Positions 26,492 through 34,749 of a stretch of DNA of 64,000 nt are shown here, piece after piece; position 1 is the first letter of the stretch, and each line of letters begins with the position of its first letter. Both the position numbers and the translations under genes were made by a program. The DNA is from an uncultured delta proteobacterium (lineage in GTDB: Bacteria > Desulfobacterota > Desulfovibrionia > Desulfovibrionales > Desulfovibrionaceae), in NCBI GenBank assembly GCA_900079685.1, contig LT599018.1, positions 993,272-1,057,271 of the forward strand, read 5' to 3'. The notes under the pieces are model-generated. The model worked only from the letters and a program-made list of their open reading frames with translations, was not told the DNA's origin and did not search any database.

Positions 26492-27034
26492 ATGACACAA
26501 ACGCCCCAACCGTACTTCGACCTGGAACTTTTCCTGCGAACCGCCGGGGAAACCCGTATCGGCGGCAAGGAAACGGATGAATGCCTCCTCTTCTGGGAGC
26601 GATGGTCCGCCTCCCTTTTCTGTAAAACCGTTTCCGCGCAAGGCCGCAATTTTCTCGCCGTCTGGCTCGGGGAGGACGTTGAGCAAACCGTGGATGCCGC
26701 CTGGGACGAATCCCCCTCGCGCGGATTTTTGCTGAACGCCCTGGCGCAAACCTTATGCATGTGCGCCGTGCATGAGCATCTTCCGGAAATCGAGGAAGCC
26801 GGGTGCGCTCCCGTGCCCGCGCCGGACCCGGACCTGGCCCGCGCCCTGACAGAAGCCGGTCTGCCCGCCCGCGCGCCCGCCCGGATGGACGGCGAACCGG
26901 AAGGCGGCCTGCTCTTTGCCCGCCGGTACGCGGTCGTTACCCGGACCCCGTTCAGCGGCGCGTGCGACGTATGCGCGCTGAGGGCTTCCTGCCCGCGCGC
27001 CGGGGGGAACGATTCGGTTATCGAGTTCGGCTGA
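26492..27034 (+). CDS. conserved hypothetical protein with C-terminal cysteine motif
   Basis: A 180-residue soluble protein. It begins MTQTPQPYFDLELFLRTAGE and ends with a cysteine motif GACDVCALRASCP (CxxC-x5-C), which together with CMCA near residue 85 could bind zinc or an Fe-S cluster. AAGGA precedes the ATG at 26492. It lies 36 bases before the dehydrogenase gene at 27071, so it may be co-transcribed. The family is not one I recognise. Confidence 0.68.
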   Translation: MTQTPQPYFDLELFLRTAGETRIGGKETDECLLFWERWSASLFCKTVSAQGRNFLAVWLGEDVEQTVDAAWDESPSRGFLLNALAQTLCMCAVHEHLPEIEEAGCAPVPAPDPDLARALTEAGLPARAPARMDGEPEGGLLFARRYAVVTRTPFSGACDVCALRASCPRAGGNDSVIEFG

Positions 27035-27070
27035 CAGCAAGCCAATACGGTACAACAACGGAGGCTGACC

Positions 27071-27964
27071 ATGAGCGTTTACGGATTTATCGGTCTCGGG
27101 GCCATGGGCATGGGCATGGCGCAATCAATGGTGCGCGCGGGGCTGGAAACCTGGGCCTACGACATCAACGCCGACGCGCTGGCGGCCTTCACGGCCGAAG
27201 GCGGCAAGGCCGCGCCAAGCGTGGCCGATCTTGCCGCGAAATCCGACGTCCTGACGCTCGCGGTCGTCAACGCCGCCCAGGTGGACGACGTCCTGTTCGG
27301 CGGCGGTAACGCCGCCGCGCATCTGAAACCGGGGAGCCTTGTCATCGCGTGTAGCACCGTCAAACCCGAGGACGCGGAACGCGCGGGTGCGCGCCTTGCG
27401 GAAAAGGGCATCCTGTTCCTGGACGCCCCCATGTCCGGCGGCGCGGCCAAGGCCATGCAGGGGCAGATCACCTACATGGCCTCGGGGAGCGACGAGGCCT
27501 TTGCCAAAGCCGAACCCGTCATCCGGGCCACTGCCGCCAAGATGTACCGCATGGGGGACAAACCCGGCAAAGGTTCGGCCATGAAAATCGTGCACCAGCT
27601 GCTCGCGGGCGTCCATATCGCGGCGGCGGCCGAGGGGCTGGCCTTCGGCATCCGGATGGGGCTGGACCCGCAAACCGTTTACGACGTGGTCACCAACGCC
27701 GCCGGCAATTCCTGGATGTTCGAAAACCGCATGGCCCATGTGCTTGATGGGGATTACACCCCCCTGTCCGCCGTGGATATTTTTGTCAAGGATCTCGGCC
27801 TGGTGCTCGATTCCACCCGCAAGGTGACGTTCCCGGCACCGCTGGCCGCGGCCGCGCACCAGCAGTTTATCAACGCCTCCGCCGCCGGGCACGGCAGAGA
27901 GGACGATGCCGCCGTCATAAAAATTGTCCCGGGCATTACACTGCCCGAGGGGAAAAAGAAATAA
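27071..27964 (+). CDS. NAD-dependent 3-hydroxyacid dehydrogenase, L-threonate dehydrogenase-like
   Basis: A 297-residue member of the beta-hydroxyacid dehydrogenase family. GFIGLGAMGMGMA is the cofactor motif, DAPMSGGAAKAMQGQITYM is the substrate-binding signature and GSAMKIVHQLLAGVH holds the catalytic lysine. The GVH after the lysine helix and the C-terminal KDLGLVLD resemble L-threonate dehydrogenase (LtnD) more than tartronate-semialdehyde reductase. No four-carbon sugar-acid kinase or isomerase lies nearby, so the substrate remains open. A strong terminator follows. Confidence 0.86.
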   Translation: MSVYGFIGLGAMGMGMAQSMVRAGLETWAYDINADALAAFTAEGGKAAPSVADLAAKSDVLTLAVVNAAQVDDVLFGGGNAAAHLKPGSLVIACSTVKPEDAERAGARLAEKGILFLDAPMSGGAAKAMQGQITYMASGSDEAFAKAEPVIRATAAKMYRMGDKPGKGSAMKIVHQLLAGVHIAAAAEGLAFGIRMGLDPQTVYDVVTNAAGNSWMFENRMAHVLDGDYTPLSAVDIFVKDLGLVLDSTRKVTFPAPLAAAAHQQFINASAAGHGREDDAAVIKIVPGITLPEGKKK

Positions 27965-27969
27965 ACGCG

Positions 27970-27998
27970 AAAGGGCTCCCGGCAACCGGGAGCCCTTT
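27970..27998 (+). terminator. rho-independent terminator
   Basis: Perfect 13-bp arms AAAGGGCTCCCGG and CCGGGAGCCCTTT around a CAA loop, six bases after the dehydrogenase stop codon. Confidence 0.85.
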
Positions 27999-28031
27999 CA
28001 CGCAAATCTTTTTCTCCTCCCGGTCACCCGA

Positions 28032-28180
28032 GGGGCTGTTTCCAAGTAACGAATTTTGCGCCGAGAGCAAGGAAAGCGGCCCTTTTTGCGGAGGGAGTGT
28101 ACTTTGATGGTACTCGACCGGAGCAAAAAGGGCCGCTTGACGCAGCTATCGGACAAAAGGCGTTATTTGGAAACAGCCCC
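28032..28180. repeat. 149-bp long-hairpin repeat element, copy 1
   Basis: Outer arms GGGGCTGTTTCCAA (28032) and TTGGAAACAGCCCC (28167-28180) enclose a second perfect stem, AAGCGGCCCTTTTTGC (28074-28089) with GCAAAAAGGGCCGCTT (28123-28138). Between the inner arms lies a 33-base core with GGGAGTGTACT and GTACTCGAC. A second element with the same core but different stems is at 48220-48369. The last base is also the final base of the purU stop codon (TAG on the minus strand). It contains no credible gene. It resembles a MITE or a structured intergenic repeat. Confidence 0.85.
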
Positions 28181-29031
28181 TACCGCAGCACAACCGTTTT
28201 GTTCCCATTCACCAACACCCGGTGCTCAATATGCAGCCTGACGGCCCGCGCCAGCACGATGCTCTCCACGTCGCGCCCTATGGCCGCGAGGTCCTCGGGA
28301 GTATGGGCGTGGTCGACCCGCTGCACTTCCTGCTCGATGATCGGGCCTTCGTCCAGGTTGGCGGTCACGTAGTGCGCGGTCGCGCCGATAAGCTTCACGC
28401 CGCGCGCGTGGGCGCGGCGGTAGGGTTGCGCGCCCTTGAAGCTCGGCAGGAAGGAGTGGTGGATGTTGATGCATTTGCCGGCCAGCGCGGCGCACAACTC
28501 CGGCGAAAGAATCTGCATGTACCGGGCGAGCACGACGAGATCAATCTTCTCTTTCTCCATCATGAAAAGGAGTTCTCTTTCCCGCTCTTCCTTGGTCGCC
28601 TCGGTCACGGGCAGATGGTGAAAGGGAATGCCGTTCCATTCGGCCACGTCGCGGAACGTTTCGTGGTTGGAAACGATGCCGATGATGTCCGCGCGCAGCG
28701 CGCCGCTGCGGTGCCGGAACAACAAGTCGTTCAGGCAGTGGCCCTGCTTGGAGACCATAATCAGCATGCGGCAGCGCTCGGTCGCGCTGACCATGTCCCA
28801 GGTCATGGCGAATCGTTTGGCCGTGGGGCAGAAGGAAGCCCGCAGGGTTTCCAGGTCCGGCGCGTTCTCCCCGGCGGAGAAGTGCGTCCGCATGAAAAAG
28901 AGCTTGGTTTCCGGGTCGCCGAACTGGGCGCTGTCCTTGATATTGCAGTCCGAGACGGCCAGAAATGTCGTTACCGCGGCCACGATGCCCACGGCGTCGG
29001 GACTGGAGATGGTCAGAATATATTCGCGCAT
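28180..29031 (-). CDS. purU: formyltetrahydrofolate deformylase
   Basis: A 283-residue enzyme releasing formate from 10-formyl-tetrahydrofolate. An N-terminal ACT domain (about 3-85, ISSPDAVGIVAAVTTFLAV) is followed by the formyltransferase fold with the catalytic Asn-His-Asp set in INIHHSFLPSFKGA and NLDEGPIIEQ. It is the last gene of the SDR-Stealth-GT4-purU minus-strand run, 23 bases after the glycosyltransferase gene. The ribosome site is weak. Its stop codon touches the hairpin element. Confidence 0.94.
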   Translation of the reverse strand: MREYILTISSPDAVGIVAAVTTFLAVSDCNIKDSAQFGDPETKLFFMRTHFSAGENAPDLETLRASFCPTAKRFAMTWDMVSATERCRMLIMVSKQGHCLNDLLFRHRSGALRADIIGIVSNHETFRDVAEWNGIPFHHLPVTEATKEERERELLFMMEKEKIDLVVLARYMQILSPELCAALAGKCINIHHSFLPSFKGAQPYRRAHARGVKLIGATAHYVTANLDEGPIIEQEVQRVDHAHTPEDLAAIGRDVESIVLARAVRLHIEHRVLVNGNKTVVLR

Positions 29032-29054
29032 GCTGTGTCCCAGGATATGAGGTC

Positions 29055-30122
29055 TCAGTTTTTGGTGTAAGGCCGCAGAAGGTCCGTATACAGGCCTTCC
29101 ATGATGTCGAGTTTTTTCGCCACGCTGAACTGGGCGCTGAAGGCCTTGTTGTGCCGGGCGGCCGTTGCCAGCCCTTCCTTGTCGTCAAGGGCTCCGGCCA
29201 TGGCCGCGGCCAGAGCCTCGGCATCTCCCGGCGGCACGAGGCAGCGCTCGTCGCTGATGCACTCGGGAACGCCGCCCACGTTGCTGCACACGGCGGGCAA
29301 CCCCATGCACATGGCTTCCAGGAGCGTGTTGGGCGACGATTCCGAAAGGGACGGCAACACGAACAGCGTGAAAAGTTGCAGGTAATCCGCCACCTTTTCG
29401 GTGCGCGGGATAAGCCGCACGTGCTCCAGAATGCCCAGTTCACGGCAGAGGGGGGACCATTTTTCCTCCGCGCCGCCGACAAGGCACAAAACCTGGCCGT
29501 CCGCGCGCATGCGGGCAAAAGCGCGGAGCAGGAACTCCTGCCCCTTGATCGGCGAGTTGTTGCTCACGGAACCGATAACAACGGTCTTTTGCGTAACGCC
29601 GAGTTCCGCGCGGACGGCCGCGGCGTCCCTCGTGGGCGTCACCTTGGATTCCGGCACGCAGTTGTAGACGACTTTCCCCGCGCTTTTGCGCCACAAAAGG
29701 GGCAGCGTTTCGAGGCAGGCCCGCGAATTGACCGCAAACAGCCGGATACCCGGCGCGATGTAGGGCAGAATATTGGTCGGCGGGTTGACCACGCCCCGGT
29801 GGGCCACGCAGGCCACGGGCCTGCCCGTGAGCCGCCAGAGCGTCCCGAACCAGGCCAGGGATTTGACTGCCTTGTTGTGGAACGCGTGCATGACGGCAGG
29901 CTCGCCCTGTGGCATGGCGCCTTCCAGGGCTTTACGCCACTGCCCGCGCCGCGCGGGAAGATCGAGCCAGTCCAGGTCCGGGGCAAGAGGGCGGAGCTGG
30001 CTTTCCGGGGGAGAAAAAACAGAGACCGCGTGCCCGCGCGCCGTAAGGCCGGACGCGAGATACAGGGCCTGGCGGCCGCCGCCGCTGGCGTTTTTCGACG
30101 ATGTTATAAAAACAATGCGCAT
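29055..30122 (-). CDS. glycosyltransferase family 4 protein
   Basis: A 355-residue GT-B fold enzyme, cytoplasmic or membrane-associated. The N-terminal glycine loop is SSKNASGGGRQALYLASGL. The C-terminal nucleotide-sugar half has IGSVSNNSPIKGQ and the E-x7-E motif in SESSPNTLLEAMCMGLPAV. It starts six bases after the Stealth gene, with only weak ribosome-site signal, suggesting translational coupling. It probably acts on a cell-surface glycan. Donor and acceptor unknown. Confidence 0.88.
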   Translation of the reverse strand: MRIVFITSSKNASGGGRQALYLASGLTARGHAVSVFSPPESQLRPLAPDLDWLDLPARRGQWRKALEGAMPQGEPAVMHAFHNKAVKSLAWFGTLWRLTGRPVACVAHRGVVNPPTNILPYIAPGIRLFAVNSRACLETLPLLWRKSAGKVVYNCVPESKVTPTRDAAAVRAELGVTQKTVVIGSVSNNSPIKGQEFLLRAFARMRADGQVLCLVGGAEEKWSPLCRELGILEHVRLIPRTEKVADYLQLFTLFVLPSLSESSPNTLLEAMCMGLPAVCSNVGGVPECISDERCLVPPGDAEALAAAMAGALDDKEGLATAARHNKAFSAQFSVAKKLDIMEGLYTDLLRPYTKN

Positions 30123-30128
30123 AAAAAT

Positions 30129-31175
30129 TTATATGCCGGGCAACTCGTATTTGCAGGGTTCCGGGAACAGCGCCTCCAGAAAGCGGCGCAAATCGTCCCT
30201 GTCGGCAGCGGACGCGCCCGGCGCGTCGTTGATGCAGAAGGTTCTCGGCCGCAACGCGCGGATCATCCGCATTTTCCGCACCGTGCTCTTCTCGCCGAGG
30301 GATGCCCCCATATACGCGGGTCCTTTGCCGCTGACAACATCGAAAAACTGGCGCGGCCCGTTGATGATCCTGGCCTCCCCCAGCCCCTCGGCCAGTAGAT
30401 ACAGGGGATAGAGGATCGTCACGGAAACGTCGGCGGGCGAGCGGAACGGCGCGAGCAGGGTCGCCCGGACGGCTTCGGGAAACGCGTCCCACAGGGCGTA
30501 AGCGGAGGAGCGGACCATGGACCGGGGATAATGGCGCACGATGTACGGGAACGATCTGCCGTAGCGCTCCTTAATCAGCCCGTGCGCCCGCGCGATGGCG
30601 GAAGCGTGCGAAACCGGGCTGTTCAGCTTGCCCGCGACCGCGCGCATATGGTCCTCGCCGCGTTTGAGCACCCAGAGCAGGGGCGAACCGCCGGGGCGGA
30701 AAAATTCCCCGGGAGCCACGGGCCTGCCCAGCATGAAATCGTCGTTGCAGTAAAGGAAATGCTCCGCGAGGCCCGGCACGCGGTGCACGCAAAATTCAAT
30801 CGGCCTGGTGCTGAATACCGGCAAGGGCACGTCATCCGGGAATATATCGCGGTGACTGACCAGATTCACGGCGTCCGTGTTCAGCCAGGCCGGTTTCTGG
30901 TCCGCCGTGACGAGGTGGACCTTCCGTATCCAGGGCGCATACCGCGCAAGCGACCGCAGGGCGTACCGCAGCTCGTCGTTGTCGCTGAACCGCGCGGCGT
31001 TGTCGGCATCATCCGGCGCGTCCCGTTCTTTACCGAAAAGCGCCTCCTGCAGCGCTCTTTTGCGGGCAAGCCAGACGGGATCGGCGCCGTCCACCCAGGT
31101 GAACACGGCGTCGATCTCCGGCAGAGAGGCCACGGCGCTCTGCGCCGTGGCCCGGTTGCTCGCGGAAGAATCCAT
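30129..31175 (-). CDS. Stealth-family glycan phosphotransferase
   Basis: A 348-residue protein with the conserved regions of Stealth/CpsY-type enzymes, which transfer sugar-1-phosphate units to capsule or teichoic-acid-like glycans. CR1 is IDAVFTWVDGADP (about 21-33). CR2 includes FSDNDELRYALRSLARYAPW, VHLVTADQKPAWL and FLYCNDDFMLGRP. CR3 lies near HASAIARAHGLI and a CR4-like segment near the C-terminus. The start is 7 bases after the SDR stop. Members in pathogens and commensals shape surface phosphoglycans; the product here is not known. Confidence 0.87.
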   Translation of the reverse strand: MDSSASNRATAQSAVASLPEIDAVFTWVDGADPVWLARKRALQEALFGKERDAPDDADNAARFSDNDELRYALRSLARYAPWIRKVHLVTADQKPAWLNTDAVNLVSHRDIFPDDVPLPVFSTRPIEFCVHRVPGLAEHFLYCNDDFMLGRPVAPGEFFRPGGSPLLWVLKRGEDHMRAVAGKLNSPVSHASAIARAHGLIKERYGRSFPYIVRHYPRSMVRSSAYALWDAFPEAVRATLLAPFRSPADVSVTILYPLYLLAEGLGEARIINGPRQFFDVVSGKGPAYMGASLGEKSTVRKMRMIRALRPRTFCINDAPGASAADRDDLRRFLEALFPEPCKYELPGI

Positions 31176-31182
31176 ACCGCGC

Positions 31183-31950
31183 CTACCGGCTCGGTCCCTT
31201 GTAAATGACCGATCCGCCGTCCGACTGGCAGACCGGCATCACCTGAAGGCGCCCGATGTTGACGTGGGCGGGCACGGAAACGACGTAGTGGATGATGTCC
31301 GCCAGATCCTCGGGAAGCAGCGGCTGGCAGCCCGCGTAGACGGAGTCGGCCTGATCCGCGTTGCCCTTGAAGCGCACGAGGGAAAACTCGCTCTCAAGCA
31401 GGCCCGGCTCGATATTGGTCGTCCGCACGTTGGTGCCGTGCAGATCCGAGCGCAGGTTCTGCGTGAACTGGGCCACGAAGGCCTTGGTGCCGCCGTAGGT
31501 ATTGGCGCCCGGATAGGCGAAAAACGAAGCCACGGACCCGATGTTCACGATATGCCCCTTGTCGCGCTTGACCATATCGTTCACCACGGCCTTGGTGCAG
31601 TAAAGAACGCCTTTGATGTTCGCGTTAATCATGGTTTCCCAGTCGTCGAGGGAAGACTCCATGACCTTGTCCCGGCCGTGCGCGCCGCCGGCGTTGTTGA
31701 CCAGAACGTCGATGGGCTTGAACGCTTCCGGTAAGGATGCAAAGGCTTTGGCCACGGCTTCCCGGTCGCTGACATCCAGTTGCACGGGCAGGAGGGACGC
31801 GCCCCCCTTGGCGGCGAGTTCGTCAAGACGCTCACGGCGCCTGCCGACGGCAATGACCTTCCAGCCTTCCTTAAGAAACCGCAACGCCGTGGCCCTGCCT
31901 ATCCCGGACGTCGCGCCGGTGACACATATAATACGCTGATCGGTAGCCAT
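31183..31950 (-). CDS. short-chain dehydrogenase, YdfG-like
   Basis: A 255-residue classical SDR. It shows TGATSGIGRA at the N-terminus, NNAGGAHGRDKV, and the active-site SVASFFAYPGANTYGGTK. AVGRRRERL after beta-2 points to NADP use. The pattern matches the serine/3-hydroxyacid dehydrogenase YdfG group. The ATG at 31950 follows GGAGGAG. It heads the four-gene run with Stealth, GT4 and purU, an odd mix for one transcript. Confidence 0.88.
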   Translation of the reverse strand: MATDQRIICVTGATSGIGRATALRFLKEGWKVIAVGRRRERLDELAAKGGASLLPVQLDVSDREAVAKAFASLPEAFKPIDVLVNNAGGAHGRDKVMESSLDDWETMINANIKGVLYCTKAVVNDMVKRDKGHIVNIGSVASFFAYPGANTYGGTKAFVAQFTQNLRSDLHGTNVRTTNIEPGLLESEFSLVRFKGNADQADSVYAGCQPLLPEDLADIIHYVVSVPAHVNIGRLQVMPVCQSDGGSVIYKGPSR

Positions 31951-32257
31951 GCACTCCTCCTGCGGGAAACGGTTATAGAAAAATGTTTCTACACTCCACA
32001 GAAGGGAAAAACAACCCCCGCGCCAACGCCTCCATTGCATAGCGGCGGTTTTCAGCGTATGGAATGCAAAAGCGCATTCGCGGAACTACCGGGGGCGGTC
32101 TCACCATTTCACTTTTTTCTCTGCCATGGAAGCAAATTCAAGGCGGAGTAACGCGACAATACTCATATACATATTCCGCACGGGGCGGATACAACACAGG
32201 CGGGGATAAAAAACCGCGTTGCGACAGTTCCAAATTTTTTATGCAAAAGGATATTCT
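31951..32257. other. divergent promoter region
   Basis: A 307-base gap between the SDR gene (minus) and nspC (plus). It holds the palindrome at 31976 and moderately AT-rich stretches (32110-32180) but no gene or RNA I can recognise. Promoters for both directions are expected here. Confidence 0.5.
31976..31991. promoter_or_regulatory. 16-bp palindrome TAGAAA-N4-TTTCTA
   Basis: A perfect dyad 26 bases before the SDR start codon, a plausible repressor site for the SDR-Stealth operon. A palindrome of similar form (TAGATA-N4-TATCTA) is at 54076. No regulator can be named. Confidence 0.3.
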
Positions 32258-33475
32258 ATGACCATGCCTGTTTCCCGGACGGACGTTCCGGTCAAACCCT
32301 GGACCGCCCTGCCGCTGGCAAGTCTTCCCTCCCCCTGCTTCGTCGTCGACGAGGCCCGGCTCCTGGCGAACATGGCCGTCATCAACCGCGTCCGGACGCG
32401 AACAGACGCAAAAATCTTGCTGGCGCTCAAAGGATTCGCCATGTTCAGCGTGTTCGGCCTGCTGCAGGAAACCCTCTCGGGCACATGCGCCAGTTCCCCG
32501 CATGAGGCGCGCCTCGGGCGGGAGGAGTTCGGCGGCATCGTCAGCGCCTTCGCGGCCGGGTACTCCGAGGAAGACATGCGGGACATCATCCCGCTGAGCG
32601 ACCACATAACGTTCAACTCCTTTGCCCAGTACCGCCGTTTCGCCCCGGCCATCGAAGCCGCGCGGAGTGCCGGGCGGCATATCGAGTGCGGGCTGCGCAT
32701 CAACCCGGAACATTCCGAAGGAGCGGTCGCCATCTACAACCCCTGTTCGCCGCAGTCCCGCCTCGGCATCCGGCTGGAGGAGTTCCAAAGAGAAGCTGCC
32801 AAAGGCGGGCTGCAGGGCATCTCGGGCCTCCACTGCCACACGCTGTGCGAGCAGAACGCCGACGCGCTCGCCCGGACGCTGGACGTCGTGGAAAAAAATT
32901 TCGGCCCCTACCTCCGCGACATGGCGTGGTACAACGCCGGCGGCGGCCACCACATCACCCGCGAGGACTACGACGTGGACCTCCTGTGCGAACGCCTCAT
33001 ACAGCTGCGCGATACCTACAAGGTCCAGGTCTACATCGAGCCAGGGGAAGCCGTGGCGCTGAATACCGGGGTGTTCAAGACGACGGTTCTCGACATCGTG
33101 AACGCGGACATGCCCATCGCCATTCTCGACTCCTCGGCCCCGGCCCATCTCCCGGATGTTCTCGAAATGCCCTACCGGCCCAGTGTGACGGCCCCGGACG
33201 GCACCCTTGCGGGCCTGCCCGGCGAAGGCGCATGGACCTGCCGCCTGGCCGGAAAATCCTGTCTGGCGGGCGACGTCATGGGCGAATACTCTTTTTCCGC
33301 GCCGCTCGCGCCGGGAGACGTGCTGCTGTTCATGGACATGGCCCACTATACCATGGTGAAAACAACGACGTTTAACGGCCTGAAGCTGCCTTCGATCGCC
33401 CGTATCACCCCGGGGGGCGAACCTGTGCTCGTGAAAGAGTTCGGATATGAGAATTTCCATTGCCGGTTATCGTGA
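32258..33475 (+). CDS. nspC: carboxynorspermidine decarboxylase
   Basis: A 405-residue fold-type III PLP decarboxylase making norspermidine or spermidine from the carboxy-intermediate. The PLP lysine is K58 in LLALKGFAMF. Other landmarks are HCHTLCEQNADAL, YNAGGGHHITREDYD and EPGEAVALNTG. AAGGA precedes the ATG. The usual partner, carboxynorspermidine dehydrogenase, is not encoded in the window. It is followed after 7 bases by cbiD. Confidence 0.93.
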   Translation: MTMPVSRTDVPVKPWTALPLASLPSPCFVVDEARLLANMAVINRVRTRTDAKILLALKGFAMFSVFGLLQETLSGTCASSPHEARLGREEFGGIVSAFAAGYSEEDMRDIIPLSDHITFNSFAQYRRFAPAIEAARSAGRHIECGLRINPEHSEGAVAIYNPCSPQSRLGIRLEEFQREAAKGGLQGISGLHCHTLCEQNADALARTLDVVEKNFGPYLRDMAWYNAGGGHHITREDYDVDLLCERLIQLRDTYKVQVYIEPGEAVALNTGVFKTTVLDIVNADMPIAILDSSAPAHLPDVLEMPYRPSVTAPDGTLAGLPGEGAWTCRLAGKSCLAGDVMGEYSFSAPLAPGDVLLFMDMAHYTMVKTTTFNGLKLPSIARITPGGEPVLVKEFGYENFHCRLS

Positions 33476-33482
33476 GGGGCGC

Positions 33483-34673
33483 ATGAGCGCAACAAAGGAC
33501 AAACCGCCGCGAGAGGGGTTCACCACCGGGTCGGCGGTTTCCGCCGCCGCCGCGGCGGCCCTTGCCGTTCTGTTGTCGGACGAGCGCCCTTCGCACCTGT
33601 CCATCCCCCTGCCGCCGGACGAAAACGGCGCCGTTCCGGAAGGGCGTCTTGCCATCCCGCTGGATTTTTGCGAGCGCATCGCGGAAAACGGCGCCACCCT
33701 GGGCTATGCCGGGGTTATCAAAGATGCCGGCGACGACCCCGATGTGACGGACGGCATGCTGCTGACCGTCCACGCGGCTCTGGACGCCGCGCATTTTCCG
33801 CCGCATCTGCTGAAAGAGGGCTGTGTGCCCCTGCCGCTCGGCAGCGGCATAACCCTGCACGCGGGTCCCGGAATCGGCAGGGCCACCCTGCCCGGCCTGC
33901 CCGTCGCCGTGGGCGAAATGGCGGTCAACCCGGCGCCGCGCCGCCAGATAGCGGCGGCATTGAAGGAAACGGCCTCCCGCCTGGGGTATGACGGCCCCAT
34001 CCATTGCCGACTCGCCGCCCTCGGCGGCGAATCACGAGCGCAACGGACCCTGAACCCGCGCTTGGGGGTACTCGGCGGCATTTCCATCCTGGGAACGCGG
34101 GGCACGGTCAAACCGTTCAGCGCGGATGCCTGGAAAACGACCATCCGGCGGTCGCTGGATCTTGCCGCCGCCCTCGGCTGTGACACCGTCTGCCTGACCA
34201 CGGGCCGCCGGAGCGAAGCCGCCATGCGCATGCTGTTCGGCGAGCTGGCGGACCAGGCGTTCATCCAGGTTGCGGACCACGCGGGGTTCGCGCTTGGGGA
34301 AGCCGCCGCGCGCGGCTTTTCGCGCATCCTCTGGGGGTGTTTTCCCGGCAAGCTCCTCAAGCTCGCGCAGGGGCTCGCCTGGACCCACGCCCATGACGCC
34401 TCCCCGGACTTCGCCCTTTTCTCGCGGTTTTGCGCGGAGGCGGGCCTGCCGCACCCCGTCTGCACCGAGGCGGCCCGCATGCCCACGGTCACGGGCGCGC
34501 TTGAGACCGTTTTCGCCTTTTCGCCGGACGCGTACTGCGAGGTCATCCGGATCATCGGGAAAAACGCCCTTGGGGCAATGCGCGCGATGGCGGCCCAAAA
34601 GGGCTCCGTGACGGATATCCGCCTTTATGTCTTTGACATGCAGGGCAATCTTCTGGCAACTGTCAAAGACTGA
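33483..34673 (+). CDS. cbiD: cobalt-precorrin-5B C1-methyltransferase
   Basis: A 396-residue enzyme of cobalamin ring synthesis that methylates C1 of the corrin precursor with S-adenosylmethionine. The family N-terminus REGFTTGSAVSAAAAAAL is clear, as are LGVLGGISILGTRG and the C-terminal LGAMRAMAAQKG. GAGGGG precedes the ATG. It lies directly before cbiET. CbiD marks the oxygen-independent (early cobalt insertion) pathway, as expected in an anaerobe. Confidence 0.95.
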   Translation: MSATKDKPPREGFTTGSAVSAAAAAALAVLLSDERPSHLSIPLPPDENGAVPEGRLAIPLDFCERIAENGATLGYAGVIKDAGDDPDVTDGMLLTVHAALDAAHFPPHLLKEGCVPLPLGSGITLHAGPGIGRATLPGLPVAVGEMAVNPAPRRQIAAALKETASRLGYDGPIHCRLAALGGESRAQRTLNPRLGVLGGISILGTRGTVKPFSADAWKTTIRRSLDLAAALGCDTVCLTTGRRSEAAMRMLFGELADQAFIQVADHAGFALGEAAARGFSRILWGCFPGKLLKLAQGLAWTHAHDASPDFALFSRFCAEAGLPHPVCTEAARMPTVTGALETVFAFSPDAYCEVIRIIGKNALGAMRAMAAQKGSVTDIRLYVFDMQGNLLATVKD

Positions 34674-34749
34674 TTGGTTTTGCCGCGTCCGCTTCGGCTC
34701 CGGGCGGTTCGGGAACAGCCACAAACGCACGCCGCCGGCAGGGGTTTTC

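Noticed and set aside
28032-28180. Degraded insertion sequence with terminal inverted repeats
   Set aside because: No transposase remnant, and the whole element folds as one hairpin with an inner stem, so it is reported as a hairpin element instead.
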